Positions 17,602-26,557 of a DNA stretch of 64,000 nucleotides are shown here, piece by piece. Where the stretch lies: positions 1-64,000 of the forward strand of contig JANQQT010000228.1 of assembly GCA_028284925.1 (NCBI GenBank), in the 5' to 3' direction. The notes under the pieces are model-generated. The model searched no databases and was not told the DNA's origin. It saw only the letters and a list, made by a program, of their open reading frames with translations. The number at the start of each line of letters is the position of its first letter. The first letter of the stretch is position 1. Origin of the DNA: Phycisphaeraceae bacterium. Its GTDB lineage: Bacteria > Planctomycetota > Phycisphaerae > Phycisphaerales > Zrk34. Position numbers and translations under genes: made by a program.

Positions 17602-19224
17602 TCACGGAACAAGCGATTCACCCGTCATTGCCTCCGGTTGGTCCAATCCCATTAACTTGAAGGCTGTGGGTATGATGTCTGCCAATCGTCCGCCGGATTT
17701 CAGCTCAATCTTTTTTTCATCCCGATAGCGATCATCCACAATTATGCACTCGACGTCGTACGTTGTGTGTGCTGTATGGGGTGAACCTGTATCCGGATCA
17801 AACATCTGCTCGGCGTTGCCGTGATCTGCCGTAACGATGAGTTTGCCGCCCTTATCCAATGTTTTTTGGACGATCTTGCCGACACATTCATCTACGGTTT
17901 CCACTGCTTTGATTGCTGCATTCAAATCGCCCGTATGTCCCACCATGTCGCCGTTGGCAAAATTGACGATGATTAATGCGTAGTCCTTATCCAAGGCGTC
18001 CAGCGTCGCATCTCGCACACCAAGTGCGCTCATTTCCGGCTGAAGATCGTACGTCGCCACTTTCGGGCTCGGAATAATTGCCCGATCTTCTCTGTTGTAG
18101 GGTTCATCGCGGTAATCGTTGAAGAAGAACGTCACATGCGGGAACTTCTCCGTTTCGGCGCATCGAAATTGCTTCAAACCCAGCTTTGCAATTGTCTCGC
18201 CTGCGATATCTGCCATCTTGGGCGGTTTCGGGAATGCCACGTCCACCCATTGTTCCAATTCCGTTTCGTAGGCCGTCATGGTGACGTAAATCAGGTCCAG
18301 TCTGTTGCCGCGATCAAATCCTTTTTCTCCTGAATCCGGCGAAGGGGGTACTTGACCGAAAAATTTGTCCATCACGAATGCACGTGTGATTTCCCGTGGT
18401 CGATCGCCTCGGTAGTTATAGAAGATTACAGAGTCGCCATCTGATATGCGCGTCTCCCGCCAATCATCGCCAACCGTGCGTGGCTCAATAAACTCGTCCC
18501 CTTTTTGTGAACTGTTGGTTGGAGAACCGTAGTAATCCTGGGCTGCATCTGCGGCGGATGCAAAGTTCGGAGGATCGTCACCGCGACCTGTCATCAGGTC
18601 ATACGCTCGTTTCACACGTTCCCAACGGTTGTCGCGATCCATGGCGTAGTACCTGCCGCACACGCTCACGATATTCCCGACGCCGATTTCCCTGGCCCTG
18701 GCGTCAATCGCCGCAAGGAATCCCTTTCCCGTGAACGGTCCCGTATCACGCCCATCCGTAAAGGTGTGAATCACAACCTTCTGCATGTTATTTTGCTTGC
18801 AGACTTCCAGGCATCCATAGAGGTGCGTCAACAGGCCGTGAACGCCGGCATTCGAGGCTATGCCGATCAAATGGACAGTCTTATCGGCATTTTTGGCTCT
18901 TTTTATTGCTTTGAGAATGGCGGGATTCTTCAAAATCTCGCCTGAGCGGACGGCTTTGGTGATTCTGACGGACTCTTGATTTACGATACGCCCTGCGCCG
19001 ATGTTCTGGTGTCCCACTTCGCTGTTACCCATTGTGTCTTCGGGGAGTCCGACATCTTCGCCGCTCGTGTGGATCAGTGTGTGCGGATAGTGTTTCAGCA
19101 GTGCATCACAGTGAGGCGTGTTTGCAATTTTGACGGCGTTGAATTCATCGTGTTCGGTGTTGGGATTGCGACCCCAACCATCGCGCACGATGACGACCAT
19201 GGGGGCGAGGGTGGTGCTGGACAT
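17602..19224 (-). CDS. gpmI: 2,3-bisphosphoglycerate-independent phosphoglycerate mutase
   Basis: A 540-residue glycolytic enzyme interconverting 3- and 2-phosphoglycerate, of the alkaline-phosphatase superfamily with two metal ions. Visible landmarks are VVIVRDGWG (first metal Asp), MGNSEVGHQNIGAGR with the phospho-acceptor Ser 68, TDGRDTGP, NFANGDMVGHTGD and VTADHGNAEQM. The length is near the usual 510-550. GGAGG stands six bases before the ATG, one of the best ribosome sites in the window. Confidence 0.96.
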   Translation of the reverse strand: MSSTTLAPMVVIVRDGWGRNPNTEHDEFNAVKIANTPHCDALLKHYPHTLIHTSGEDVGLPEDTMGNSEVGHQNIGAGRIVNQESVRITKAVRSGEILKNPAILKAIKRAKNADKTVHLIGIASNAGVHGLLTHLYGCLEVCKQNNMQKVVIHTFTDGRDTGPFTGKGFLAAIDARAREIGVGNIVSVCGRYYAMDRDNRWERVKRAYDLMTGRGDDPPNFASAADAAQDYYGSPTNSSQKGDEFIEPRTVGDDWRETRISDGDSVIFYNYRGDRPREITRAFVMDKFFGQVPPSPDSGEKGFDRGNRLDLIYVTMTAYETELEQWVDVAFPKPPKMADIAGETIAKLGLKQFRCAETEKFPHVTFFFNDYRDEPYNREDRAIIPSPKVATYDLQPEMSALGVRDATLDALDKDYALIIVNFANGDMVGHTGDLNAAIKAVETVDECVGKIVQKTLDKGGKLIVTADHGNAEQMFDPDTGSPHTAHTTYDVECIIVDDRYRDEKKIELKSGGRLADIIPTAFKLMGLDQPEAMTGESLVP

Positions 19225-19574
19225 CGAATTCCTCCAAGGGTGTCGGATGCCTGAAAAGGCGAGTCGATTTTAGACAGGCCGTTTTGGAGGGGCAAAGTTG
19301 AAAAAATCTGAAAAAATTTTGTCAATAACAAAGGTGTGAATCGGGAGGTTGGATGTAGAGAATGGTTGACGTGTTGGTACGAATGGGTCTTGTATTTGTG
19401 TTCAAGTTGGTGGTGTGTGTCATAAGCAGTGGGTTAAAGGTTCAAGAAAAGGGATGCAAGTCGCCGATAATTTTTTTCAAGATTGGGCGTTGAGTGGTTG
19501 ACAAGTTTTCATTGACCGAATTCAATTTGTCCAACAGCTCCGTATAGCCTTCCTTCACTAAGGAGACACACGCC
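19225..19574. other. Intergenic region with candidate promoter of the Lys-rich gene
   Basis: About 350 bases, divergent to gpmI and the Lys-rich gene. TTGACA at 19498-19503 is followed after 17 bases by TTCAAT at 19521-19526, a 4-of-6 match to -10. This would give a leader of about 40 bases. Other parts are A-rich with no clear gene. Confidence 0.4.
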
Positions 19575-19880
19575 ATGGCAAAGAAGAAGGCCGCAAAGAA
19601 AAAAGCGACCAAGAAGAAGGCCGCTAAGAAAAAAGTAGCCAAGAAGAAGGTAGCCAAGAAGAAGGCCACCAAGAAAAAAGCGACCAAGAAAAAGGCCGCC
19701 AAGAAGAAAGTAGCCAAGAAGAAGGCTGCTAAGAAGAAAGTAGCCAAGAAGAAGACAGCTAAGAAGAAGACTGCCAAGAAGAAGGCTACGAAGAAGAAGG
19801 CCGCTAAGAAGAAAGCGACCAAGAAAAAAGCAACCAAGAAGAAAGCTACCAAGAAGAAGGCAGCTAAGAAGAAGAGGTGA
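19575..19880 (+). CDS. Histone H1-like protein of 20 Lys-rich pentads
   Basis: After the initiator Met the whole 101-residue protein consists of exactly 20 pentads, [A/T]KKK[A/V/T], ending AKKKR. Sixty residues are Lys. It resembles the C-terminal tail of histone H1, chlamydial Hc1/Hc2 and AlgP/PhaF tails, but has no other domain. Such tails bind DNA or RNA non-specifically, so a nucleoid role is likely but inferred. Codons alternate AAG and AAA and the 15-bp unit is not perfectly repeated, so the array is not a fresh expansion. AAGGAG lies ten bases before the ATG. A terminator lies about 105 bases downstream. Confidence 0.88.
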   Translation: MAKKKAAKKKATKKKAAKKKVAKKKVAKKKATKKKATKKKAAKKKVAKKKAAKKKVAKKKTAKKKTAKKKATKKKAAKKKATKKKATKKKATKKKAAKKKR

Positions 19881-19986
19881 GTTTGACCTGATTCCGCAGG
19901 AGCCGGAATCGTCGCTCCGAAGTCGCCTGCTCCGATGTGAGGCGACGCGACTAAAACTCACTCCACAAACAGGCTATGGAGCAAGA

Positions 19987-20016
19987 AGAGACGCACTGAG
20001 ATGCGTCTCTTTTTTT
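19987..20016 (+). terminator. Intrinsic terminator after the Lys-rich gene
   Basis: AGAGACGCA (19987-19995) pairs perfectly with TGCGTCTCT (20002-20010), followed by a T-run to 20016. Upstream in the same 3' region, GATTCCG/CGGAATC near 19890 and GTCGCCT/AGGCGAC near 19921 form two more hairpins, so the transcript has a structured 3' end. Confidence 0.88.
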
Positions 20017-20184
20017 GTATTCAGATCGCCTTCAACCGGTGTGTCTGTTCATTTTGCATATCCCTGTTTTACTTTCCTATGGTGTTCCGAGGATATTGCT
20101 CGGGCCGAACCCGCGAGCTATACTCGGCAAGTCGTTAATAGAATTTCAGTGTCACACTTAAGCCCAGAGGGCGAGGACAAGCCT

Positions 20185-20442
20185 ATGTCCCACTACATTG
20201 CCGAACCGTGTATCGGAACGAAAGATACGGCATGTGTCGACGTCTGCCCCGTCGACTGCATACACCCCACCAAGGACGAGCCGGAATTCGAGACGGAGGA
20301 CATGTTGTACATCGATCCGGATACCTGTATTGACTGCGGGCTATGTGTAGATGAGTGTCCCGTTAAGGCGATTTTCCCGGAAGAAGACTTGCCGGAAGAA
20401 TGGGAATCCTTCATCGAGAGGAACACCGCTTACTACGCCTGA
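20185..20442 (+). CDS. 7Fe-type ferredoxin (3Fe-4S/4Fe-4S)
   Basis: An 85-residue ferredoxin for low-potential electron transfer in the cytoplasm. CIGTKDTACVDVCPVDCI near the N-terminus has the spacing of seven-iron ferredoxins, where one Cys of the first cluster is missing and a 3Fe-4S cluster forms. CIDCGLCVDECPVKAI is a complete 4Fe-4S motif. The C-terminal EEDLPEEWESFIERN matches the tail of Thermus-type 7Fe ferredoxins. The frame is open upstream to 20041, but the family begins at MSHYIAEPC, so ATG 20185 is used. Confidence 0.92.
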   Translation: MSHYIAEPCIGTKDTACVDVCPVDCIHPTKDEPEFETEDMLYIDPDTCIDCGLCVDECPVKAIFPEEDLPEEWESFIERNTAYYA

Positions 20443-20476
20443 TGGTCCTCACACAATTTCGGATAGAAATTCCAAT

Positions 20477-20512
20477 AAGGCCCGACACATTTGTGTGGGG
20501 TCTTTATTTTTT
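20477..20512 (+). terminator. Terminator after the ferredoxin gene
   Basis: CCCGACACA (20481-20489) pairs with TGTGTGGGG (20492-20500) with one G-G mismatch, extended by A-T and G-T pairs, and is followed by a T-rich tract. It lies 35 bases after the stop. Confidence 0.7.
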
Positions 20513-20614
20513 CAAATCGCTTCCTTGTTTCCTCAAGACGATGTCGAATTGACACGTCAACGTCGGACATTGTTGTGAAAAACACGCGTATTCCGTACTG
20601 AGCGGTTGAATGGG

Positions 20615-21772
20615 CTACTTACATACACGCAGCCGATGTTCATCTTCCGCCGCGATCATCTCGGGAATCGCGTCCTGAATAATCCGGTTTACCGACTTTC
20701 CTTCTTTGTGCTTTTCCAGCCATCGTATTGCCACATTGCCTTCGTCCAATATCTCGCGCAATGGACTGAGATAGTTGCAAAACCCGTACTCGCGTGCGGT
20801 AATCATGGCATCGTGGTAATAAATTTCCAGCCACTCTCGGACTTCCATACGCTCTCCGTCATGCCAATGCCGAACAACGGCATTCAAGCTGCTCTTCATA
20901 ACGGCCTGGTTGTTTTGATCGTTGATTTCCATCAGGTCATCAAGGCGTGTGGCGCTTGGAATTCTACTGAGAACCAACGGATCCAGAGTGGGGTCGTCCT
21001 GCAATTGATGAATCCTTGCTTCCGTCAACGCTGTGATTGCGATCAGATGCTGCGGGTCGTCAATGCGATCACACACGCGCAGTTCGATCCGATTAAGTTC
21101 ATGAGGCACATTTTCCCCGTTCGGTCGCGCGCTGATCCACAAATGACGGCCGTTCTGCATTCTGCCGTCGACTATTGCATCCTCAACGAAATTGACGTAA
21201 TCGGTGTGCGATTCAAACAACGGCACATAACTGGGGGTATGTGGAAACTGTGCCCATCGCTGCGAGTGAAATCCGGTTGTTTTTCCATCCAGAAACGGAC
21301 TTGCCGCCGATAGGGCCAAAAACAGACAGGCTTCCATACGCAGTAACCGACTTGCCCGCATGATCGTTTCCACATCGTCCAGACCGATGTTGATATGGGC
21401 ACTTGCCGTCACCACGCGCGTAAAGTACGTATCCCGGATGTACCGGTAATATGGATTCGTTTCATCCGAGATATGAAACTGAGTTGAATCGCCCGTACTC
21501 ATCGTCGCTCCCGGGATCAGGGTGAATTCTCCTTCCGTTTTCAGCCACTCCCTGAATTGTCGTCTTTCACCCATCAGGACACATCCGAGCTCCTCATAAT
21601 CCCGAATCGGCGGCGATACAAACTCGGCGTTCCGACAGTCTGGTTCTGTCTGAAACCCTTTGAGTGCTTCCTTTGCCCTGTGTGAGATTCCGACGATTGT
21701 TCCATCCGGCGTGCCGGTGTACACCTCTTCCTCAATTCCCTTGAGCAATAGATGACGAGACAGTTCGCTCAT
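20615..21772 (-). CDS. gshA: Glutamate-cysteine ligase, cyanobacterial type
   Basis: A 385-residue GCS2-family ligase, the first enzyme of glutathione synthesis, joining glutamate and cysteine with ATP. LLKGIEEEVYTGTPDG is the N-terminal metal/substrate region; AEFVSPPI, SAHINIGLDD, GRHLWISARPNG and LNRIELRVCDRI follow the cyanobacterial GshA pattern. The gene overlaps gshB by four bases (ATGA), so the two are translated together, and this pairing supports the assignment over other GCS2 members such as EgtA or YbdK. Confidence 0.85.
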   Translation of the reverse strand: MSELSRHLLLKGIEEEVYTGTPDGTIVGISHRAKEALKGFQTEPDCRNAEFVSPPIRDYEELGCVLMGERRQFREWLKTEGEFTLIPGATMSTGDSTQFHISDETNPYYRYIRDTYFTRVVTASAHINIGLDDVETIMRASRLLRMEACLFLALSAASPFLDGKTTGFHSQRWAQFPHTPSYVPLFESHTDYVNFVEDAIVDGRMQNGRHLWISARPNGENVPHELNRIELRVCDRIDDPQHLIAITALTEARIHQLQDDPTLDPLVLSRIPSATRLDDLMEINDQNNQAVMKSSLNAVVRHWHDGERMEVREWLEIYYHDAMITAREYGFCNYLSPLREILDEGNVAIRWLEKHKEGKSVNRIIQDAIPEMIAAEDEHRLRVCK

Positions 21773-22779
21773 TGGTCGTTCCCCGCTGTTCGCATTGTCG
21801 TCAAAGGCGCCGCGGTTGTATTGGACATGTCATTCTCGACGAGCGTTTCGACAAACTCGATCACGTCGTCTTCCAGTTGCAGCCCGTACAGACGATTGGC
21901 CTCCTGAATACACGTTGGTGAAGTTACGTTCACCTCAATCAGGTAATCCCCAATGACGTCGATCCCTGCAAAGTAAATGCCCAGTTCGACCAATGCCGGT
22001 CCGATAGTTTCGATGATGTGCCGCTCGCGGTCCGTTAAATCCGTAGCTGCGGGTCTTCCACCTGCAAAAAAGTTGTTTCGATGATCTTCCCCCATCTGGA
22101 CGCGAAGGACGGCGGCCAGGAATTCACCGTTCAAGAGCAGTATCCGTTTATCGCCAGTTGTTGCCTGGGGAATGTACTTCTGAACAATAACGTGTTTGGT
22201 TTCCTTGATGCTAAGCGTTTCAAAGGCAACGATTGCGTTCGGGTCGCCTTTGGAGACCAGGAACACACTCAGTCCGCCAAACCCGTCCGTGGGTTTAACG
22301 ATAACACTTTCGTGTTCAGAAAGAAATGCCTCATAATCCTTCCGATCTCGCGTTACCAGCGTAGGTGGCACGAGTTCTGTGAAACGTGTTGCCCAGAGCT
22401 TCTCGTTGCATGTTCGCAGACCGTGTGGCGAATTGATTATCGGAATACGTGACGACAAATGATCTACCAGCCAAGTATCCATCAGATAGCGATGATCAAA
22501 CGGCGGCTCGGTTCGGATAAAAACGGCATCTACATCGTCTTCACTAAGGGATTCTATTTTACCACGTACAAACGGTCCCGCCGTCTTATCCGTGATTGCC
22601 GGGTCGGGCGTTACTGGTTCTGCATTAAAGATAACCTTGCCGTTAAGAAGGCTCATGCCGCCTGCAGGCACAAAAAACACGCGATGTCCGCGTCGGGCAG
22701 CTCCAACCATGAAGATAAATGACGTATCTTTCGATACGGCAACGGTTTCAAGCGGGTCCATGATAAAAACGTAATTCAT
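21769..22779 (-). CDS. gshB: Glutathione synthetase
   Basis: A 336-residue ATP-grasp enzyme joining gamma-glutamylcysteine and glycine. MNYVFIMDPLETVAVSKDTSFIFM is the classic GshB N-terminus; RTEPPFDHRYLMDTWLVD, NSPHGLRTCNEKLWAT, VIVKPTDGFGGLSVF (glycine-rich loop), GDKRILLLNGE and YLIEVNVTSPTCIQE complete the ATP-grasp site. It is the first gene of a gshB-gshA operon. TATGAT, about 50 bases upstream of the start on the minus strand, is a possible -10. Confidence 0.94.
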   Translation of the reverse strand: MNYVFIMDPLETVAVSKDTSFIFMVGAARRGHRVFFVPAGGMSLLNGKVIFNAEPVTPDPAITDKTAGPFVRGKIESLSEDDVDAVFIRTEPPFDHRYLMDTWLVDHLSSRIPIINSPHGLRTCNEKLWATRFTELVPPTLVTRDRKDYEAFLSEHESVIVKPTDGFGGLSVFLVSKGDPNAIVAFETLSIKETKHVIVQKYIPQATTGDKRILLLNGEFLAAVLRVQMGEDHRNNFFAGGRPAATDLTDRERHIIETIGPALVELGIYFAGIDVIGDYLIEVNVTSPTCIQEANRLYGLQLEDDVIEFVETLVENDMSNTTAAPLTTMRTAGNDQ

Positions 22780-23355
22780 GCGATTTAGTTCCGTACCTCC
22801 GATGCGACACCGCTCATGCGGTTACATCATACCACCCAATTACGGCAGATTGGTGTAATTTGGATTAGCCGTCTCCTGTGTTGGCGCCAGTTGGTTAGGT
22901 TATCGATTGATAATGAAGGATCAAGGAAGAACGCTTTGACGTAATGATTGCAAAGGTGGTGGGAACGAATCCGGGCTGGTCCAATAAATCCTCTGATCCA
23001 AGATGTTTACGAAGTCCTTTCTCGTGTCAACCGAAGTTGGCCAACAGAGAGGGTGCCACACACGATATAGGCGACGGAGTGTGAGAATAGTAGGTTTTGG
23101 TGTCAAAAACGGCGTTTTGCTCGGCAGTTTGCTTAAGTGCCATTCAATCCCGGACGAATAACGTTATGGACGGTTTCCTTGTACTAGGAGAGATTGCATC
23201 GCGTATTCGGGATTCCATAACGAATTGGGGTTAGACGCTCGTGATATGGTCATTAGGAGAAGTACGGGCCGACCCATTAGCGTGTATGCTCGCCGTATGC
23301 GTTCGACCGGCGTAGATGGACACGTTTCTTGTGAAAGGATAGATACCAGTAGTCC
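22780..23355. other. Non-coding region between gshB and the GGDEF/EAL gene
   Basis: About 575 bases, divergent. AATTAC and GTAATT around 22839-22861 form a short inverted repeat. No RNA gene or credible protein gene was recognised, and the short frames lack motifs. Confidence 0.4.
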
Positions 23356-25557
23356 ATGAGCTTGATCCCCGTAAAATCATTCCGCGGGAAACTGGTGGTT
23401 TGTTCCGTCCTTGCGACGTTTATTGCCGTGGTGATTACCTGCGCGATGACGGTTGTGTTTAATACGCCGAATGTCAAGGACGCGGCCGCACTTGATCTTA
23501 GTCGCAGGGCACGCATACTTGCTGCGGGAAGCGGTGAGCACCTGGCGAATCATCGATTGGACGATCTGAAGGAACTTCTTTCATCTGTTAAATTTGATTG
23601 TGACATACTTGCCGCTCATGTCTTTGATCCTCAGGGCAATCTTGTTGCGGAAATACAACCACCCGGTGTGAGCATCCATCTTTCTGAATCACCTCCCAAA
23701 CGCGATATCACCTGGCGTGGTGATTTGCTCACTGCCTCGAGCCAAGTCTGGTACAACAAGAAGCCGATAGGGACATTGGCTTTGTACAGCGATACAAGCG
23801 CGCGACAGGCTCCCTATCGGGCGCGCATTGCGATGGCCATCATTGCGGGTGTACTGGCTATTCTGCTGTCCTCGCTTTTGGCCATTCGATTCAGTCGAAA
23901 GATGGCCGGTCCTATCGATGAGCTTCGCGAAATTGCGGATCGTATCGCTTTCGACCACGACAATGTTATCCCCGCGTCTCGAACGGGCAATGATGAGTTG
24001 GTCGATCTTACGGATCGGTTCAAGAGCCTGATGGTTGAGATTCAGATGCGCGATCTGGAGCTTCAGATGGCGCATGATCAATTGGAAAAACGCGTCAGTC
24101 AGCGAACAGCCGAGTTGGAAGCTCAAACCGCAACCCTCAATCAGGAAGTCAGCGAACGTAGACGTGTCGAGAAACAGCTTTGGCACAATGCGTTGCACGA
24201 TGGTCTTACCAATCTTCCGAATCGCTCACTTCTTATGAGTCGACTTGAGCAATCTGTAGACCGAGCCAAACGTCTGGATACCTATTACTTTGCTGTTCTC
24301 TATATGGACCTTGATGATTTCAAAATCATCAACGACTCGCTAGGGCATCAGGCGGGTGATGACCTTCTTCGAGGCATCGGTGATCGATTACAGACTTGTC
24401 TGCGAAAACTCGACATGACCTCCAGGCCCACGGATACCACCACGGCCCGATTGGGTGGCGATGAATTTGTCGTGCTTCTTGACGGCCTCAAGAGACCTGA
24501 AGATGCGGTGAGCGTTGCCCAACGAATTCGCGAGGTCATGAACCAGCCGTTCCAGATCGCCAACCGTGAGATCGTATCGCGAATCAGTATCGGAATTGCT
24601 ACCAGTGACCATACACATCAGTCCGGCGGAGATATTCTTCGTGATGCCGATACCGCCCTTTACCACGCCAAGGCTGAGGGTAAGGGGTGCTATGCTGTCT
24701 TTAATTCCCAGATGCGTGAGAAAGCCATAGCAAGACTCGCGTTGGAAACCGACATGCATAAGATGATTGATAACGGGGAACTTCGCCTTGTCTATCAGCC
24801 GATTGTCTCTCTCGAATCAGGTCTAGTTGAAGGATTTGAGGCTCTGGTGCGCTGGGATCACCCGGAGAAGGGCATCATCAGTCCTGCGGAATTCGTTCCC
24901 ATAGCGGAGGAGACGGGCCTGATCGTTCCTCTGGGCAATTGGGTTTTGCTCGAAGCCTGTCGCCAACTGCAGCAATGGCGCGAGAGATTTGAGGAGCACC
25001 GTCGTATGACGGTCAGCGTCAACGTATCCAGCAGGCAGATCGTCGGCGACGAAATGGTAAAAGTTCTTGAGAATACGCTTGAGGAGACGCGACTTCCCTG
25101 TGAACTGCTCAATATCGAAATTACCGAAACGGTCATGATTCGGGATTTTGAACGAGCCCAGATTGTTCTCAACGAAATTAAATCCCGAGGTATTGGCCTC
25201 CGTATGGATGACTTTGGCACGGGATACTCCTCCCTGAGCTACCTTCACGCAGTTCCTATTGACGCGATCAAACTTGATCAGACGTTCATTCGCAACGCCG
25301 CCTTGGATGGGGAACACGGATCGACCATTCAGGCGGTCGTTACGCTTGCAAAAAACCGCGGGTTCAAAGTAATTGCTGAAGGCGTCGAAACGATCGATCA
25401 CCTCATGCAGTTGCAGGCTCTGGAATGCGAATATGCTCAAGGTTACTTCTTTGCCAAACCAATGCTTGCCAGTGAAGTGGAGGACATGTTGATCAATGGC
25501 CCGTCCTGGCTGAAGCATTCGTCCGAACAGGACGAGGTATCCAGCGAACATCGTTGA
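23356..25557 (+). CDS. Membrane-bound GGDEF-EAL c-di-GMP protein
   Basis: A 733-residue protein. A first membrane helix (KLVVCSVLATFIAVVITCAMTV) is followed by a periplasmic sensor region of about 110 residues resembling CHASE8, a second helix (MAIIAGVLAILLSSLLAI), HAMP and a coiled coil with ELEAQTATLNQEVSE. The GGDEF motif is intact at 367-371, but eight or so extra residues (around MTSRPTDT) separate it from the preceding RKLD, disturbing the usual I-site spacing. The EAL motif is at 495-497, and VNVSSRQ, EITETVMI, DDFGTGYSSL and AEGVET are present. It may therefore both make and break c-di-GMP. The start is supported only by similarity. Confidence 0.93.
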   Translation: MSLIPVKSFRGKLVVCSVLATFIAVVITCAMTVVFNTPNVKDAAALDLSRRARILAAGSGEHLANHRLDDLKELLSSVKFDCDILAAHVFDPQGNLVAEIQPPGVSIHLSESPPKRDITWRGDLLTASSQVWYNKKPIGTLALYSDTSARQAPYRARIAMAIIAGVLAILLSSLLAIRFSRKMAGPIDELREIADRIAFDHDNVIPASRTGNDELVDLTDRFKSLMVEIQMRDLELQMAHDQLEKRVSQRTAELEAQTATLNQEVSERRRVEKQLWHNALHDGLTNLPNRSLLMSRLEQSVDRAKRLDTYYFAVLYMDLDDFKIINDSLGHQAGDDLLRGIGDRLQTCLRKLDMTSRPTDTTTARLGGDEFVVLLDGLKRPEDAVSVAQRIREVMNQPFQIANREIVSRISIGIATSDHTHQSGGDILRDADTALYHAKAEGKGCYAVFNSQMREKAIARLALETDMHKMIDNGELRLVYQPIVSLESGLVEGFEALVRWDHPEKGIISPAEFVPIAEETGLIVPLGNWVLLEACRQLQQWRERFEEHRRMTVSVNVSSRQIVGDEMVKVLENTLEETRLPCELLNIEITETVMIRDFERAQIVLNEIKSRGIGLRMDDFGTGYSSLSYLHAVPIDAIKLDQTFIRNAALDGEHGSTIQAVVTLAKNRGFKVIAEGVETIDHLMQLQALECEYAQGYFFAKPMLASEVEDMLINGPSWLKHSSEQDEVSSEHR

Positions 25558-25751
25558 GTTTCTGTTTGTTAGCCGTGAAATGGCTCAGGCATTCCAACAC
25601 TTCTTTTTTTCCGCAATCTTTGATTTTTTCCGTGGTTCCATTAATGAAAATGTGCGTTCGTTGATTTTCAAAAATGGGGTTACAACGCATCCTGGATGCC
25701 CTATTCTATTGCTTTACGTTGTGTCCTTTATCAGGCCAAGGAGTGAACAGC

Positions 25752-26498
25752 ATGCATTCCCGGATTTTTCTATCGATCGTACCCGTCGTCCTGGTCGCAA
25801 TTGCCTTTTGTCTTCCTGCGGTCACGCATGCAAAAGTCAAATCCAAACCGAAAAAGAAACGCGTCAATCCGGTTTTCGCACCGGTCAAGGATGATCCGGG
25901 CCTGCCACGCGTCCTTATCATCGGTGATTCCATATCAATCGGGTACACGCTGGGTGTGCGTGCAAATCTCAAAGGTAATGCCAACGTCCATCGCGCCCCA
26001 ACCAATTGTGGGCCGACGACCCGTGGTCTTGCAAAGATCGATGAGTGGCTTGGCAAAGAAAAATGGGACGTCATCCATTTCAATTGGGGGCTACACGATC
26101 TTAAATACATCACCAAGACGGGTAAACGTGTTCATCCGGACAAAGGAAAAATACAGGTTCCCAAAGAGCGGTATGAAAAGAACCTCCGCAAACTTGTCCA
26201 GCGAATGAAAAAGACCGGTGCTGTGCTGATCTGGTGTTCCACGACACCGGTCCCTGAAGGTTCGCATGGCCGTATCGCCGGCGATTCCGTCAAATACAAT
26301 GCTGTCGCCAGGAAAGTCATGGAATCTGAAAAGGGTGTAATCACCAACGACCTTTATGCCTTTACCAAACCCCAGCTCGGCAAAATCCAAAACAAGCGTG
26401 ATGTTCACTTCCATCGGGCAGGAAATGCTGTAATCTCAAAGTACGTCGCAGGCGTTATCTTGAAGCACCTGCCAAGATCCAAACCCAAGGCTGACTGA
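25752..26498 (+). CDS. Exported SGNH/GDSL hydrolase
   Basis: A 248-residue protein with a signal peptide (MHSRIFLSIVPVVLVAIAFCLPAVTHA), a basic linker KVKSKPKKKR, and an SGNH hydrolase fold. Block I is LIIGDSISIG with the nucleophilic Ser; NWGLHD is the Asn block; RDVHFHRAGNAVIS supplies the Asp-x-x-His pair. These enzymes usually deacetylate or de-esterify polysaccharides. The frame is open upstream, but AAGGAG nine bases before ATG 25752 and the signal peptide fix the start. The next gene is the gspE-like gene, 59 bases downstream, with its own likely promoter. Confidence 0.88.
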   Translation: MHSRIFLSIVPVVLVAIAFCLPAVTHAKVKSKPKKKRVNPVFAPVKDDPGLPRVLIIGDSISIGYTLGVRANLKGNANVHRAPTNCGPTTRGLAKIDEWLGKEKWDVIHFNWGLHDLKYITKTGKRVHPDKGKIQVPKERYEKNLRKLVQRMKKTGAVLIWCSTTPVPEGSHGRIAGDSVKYNAVARKVMESEKGVITNDLYAFTKPQLGKIQNKRDVHFHRAGNAVISKYVAGVILKHLPRSKPKAD

Positions 26499-26557
26499 TT
26501 TTTCGCTTGATCTGACTGCGCGCATTCTGTTTGCTCGAAAATCCTGCATAAACTTTA

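Noticed and set aside
17602-19224. Replication origin or terminus at the skew change
   Set aside because: No dnaA, dnaN, DnaA boxes or dif site recognised; two sign changes 9 kb apart fit an inversion better.
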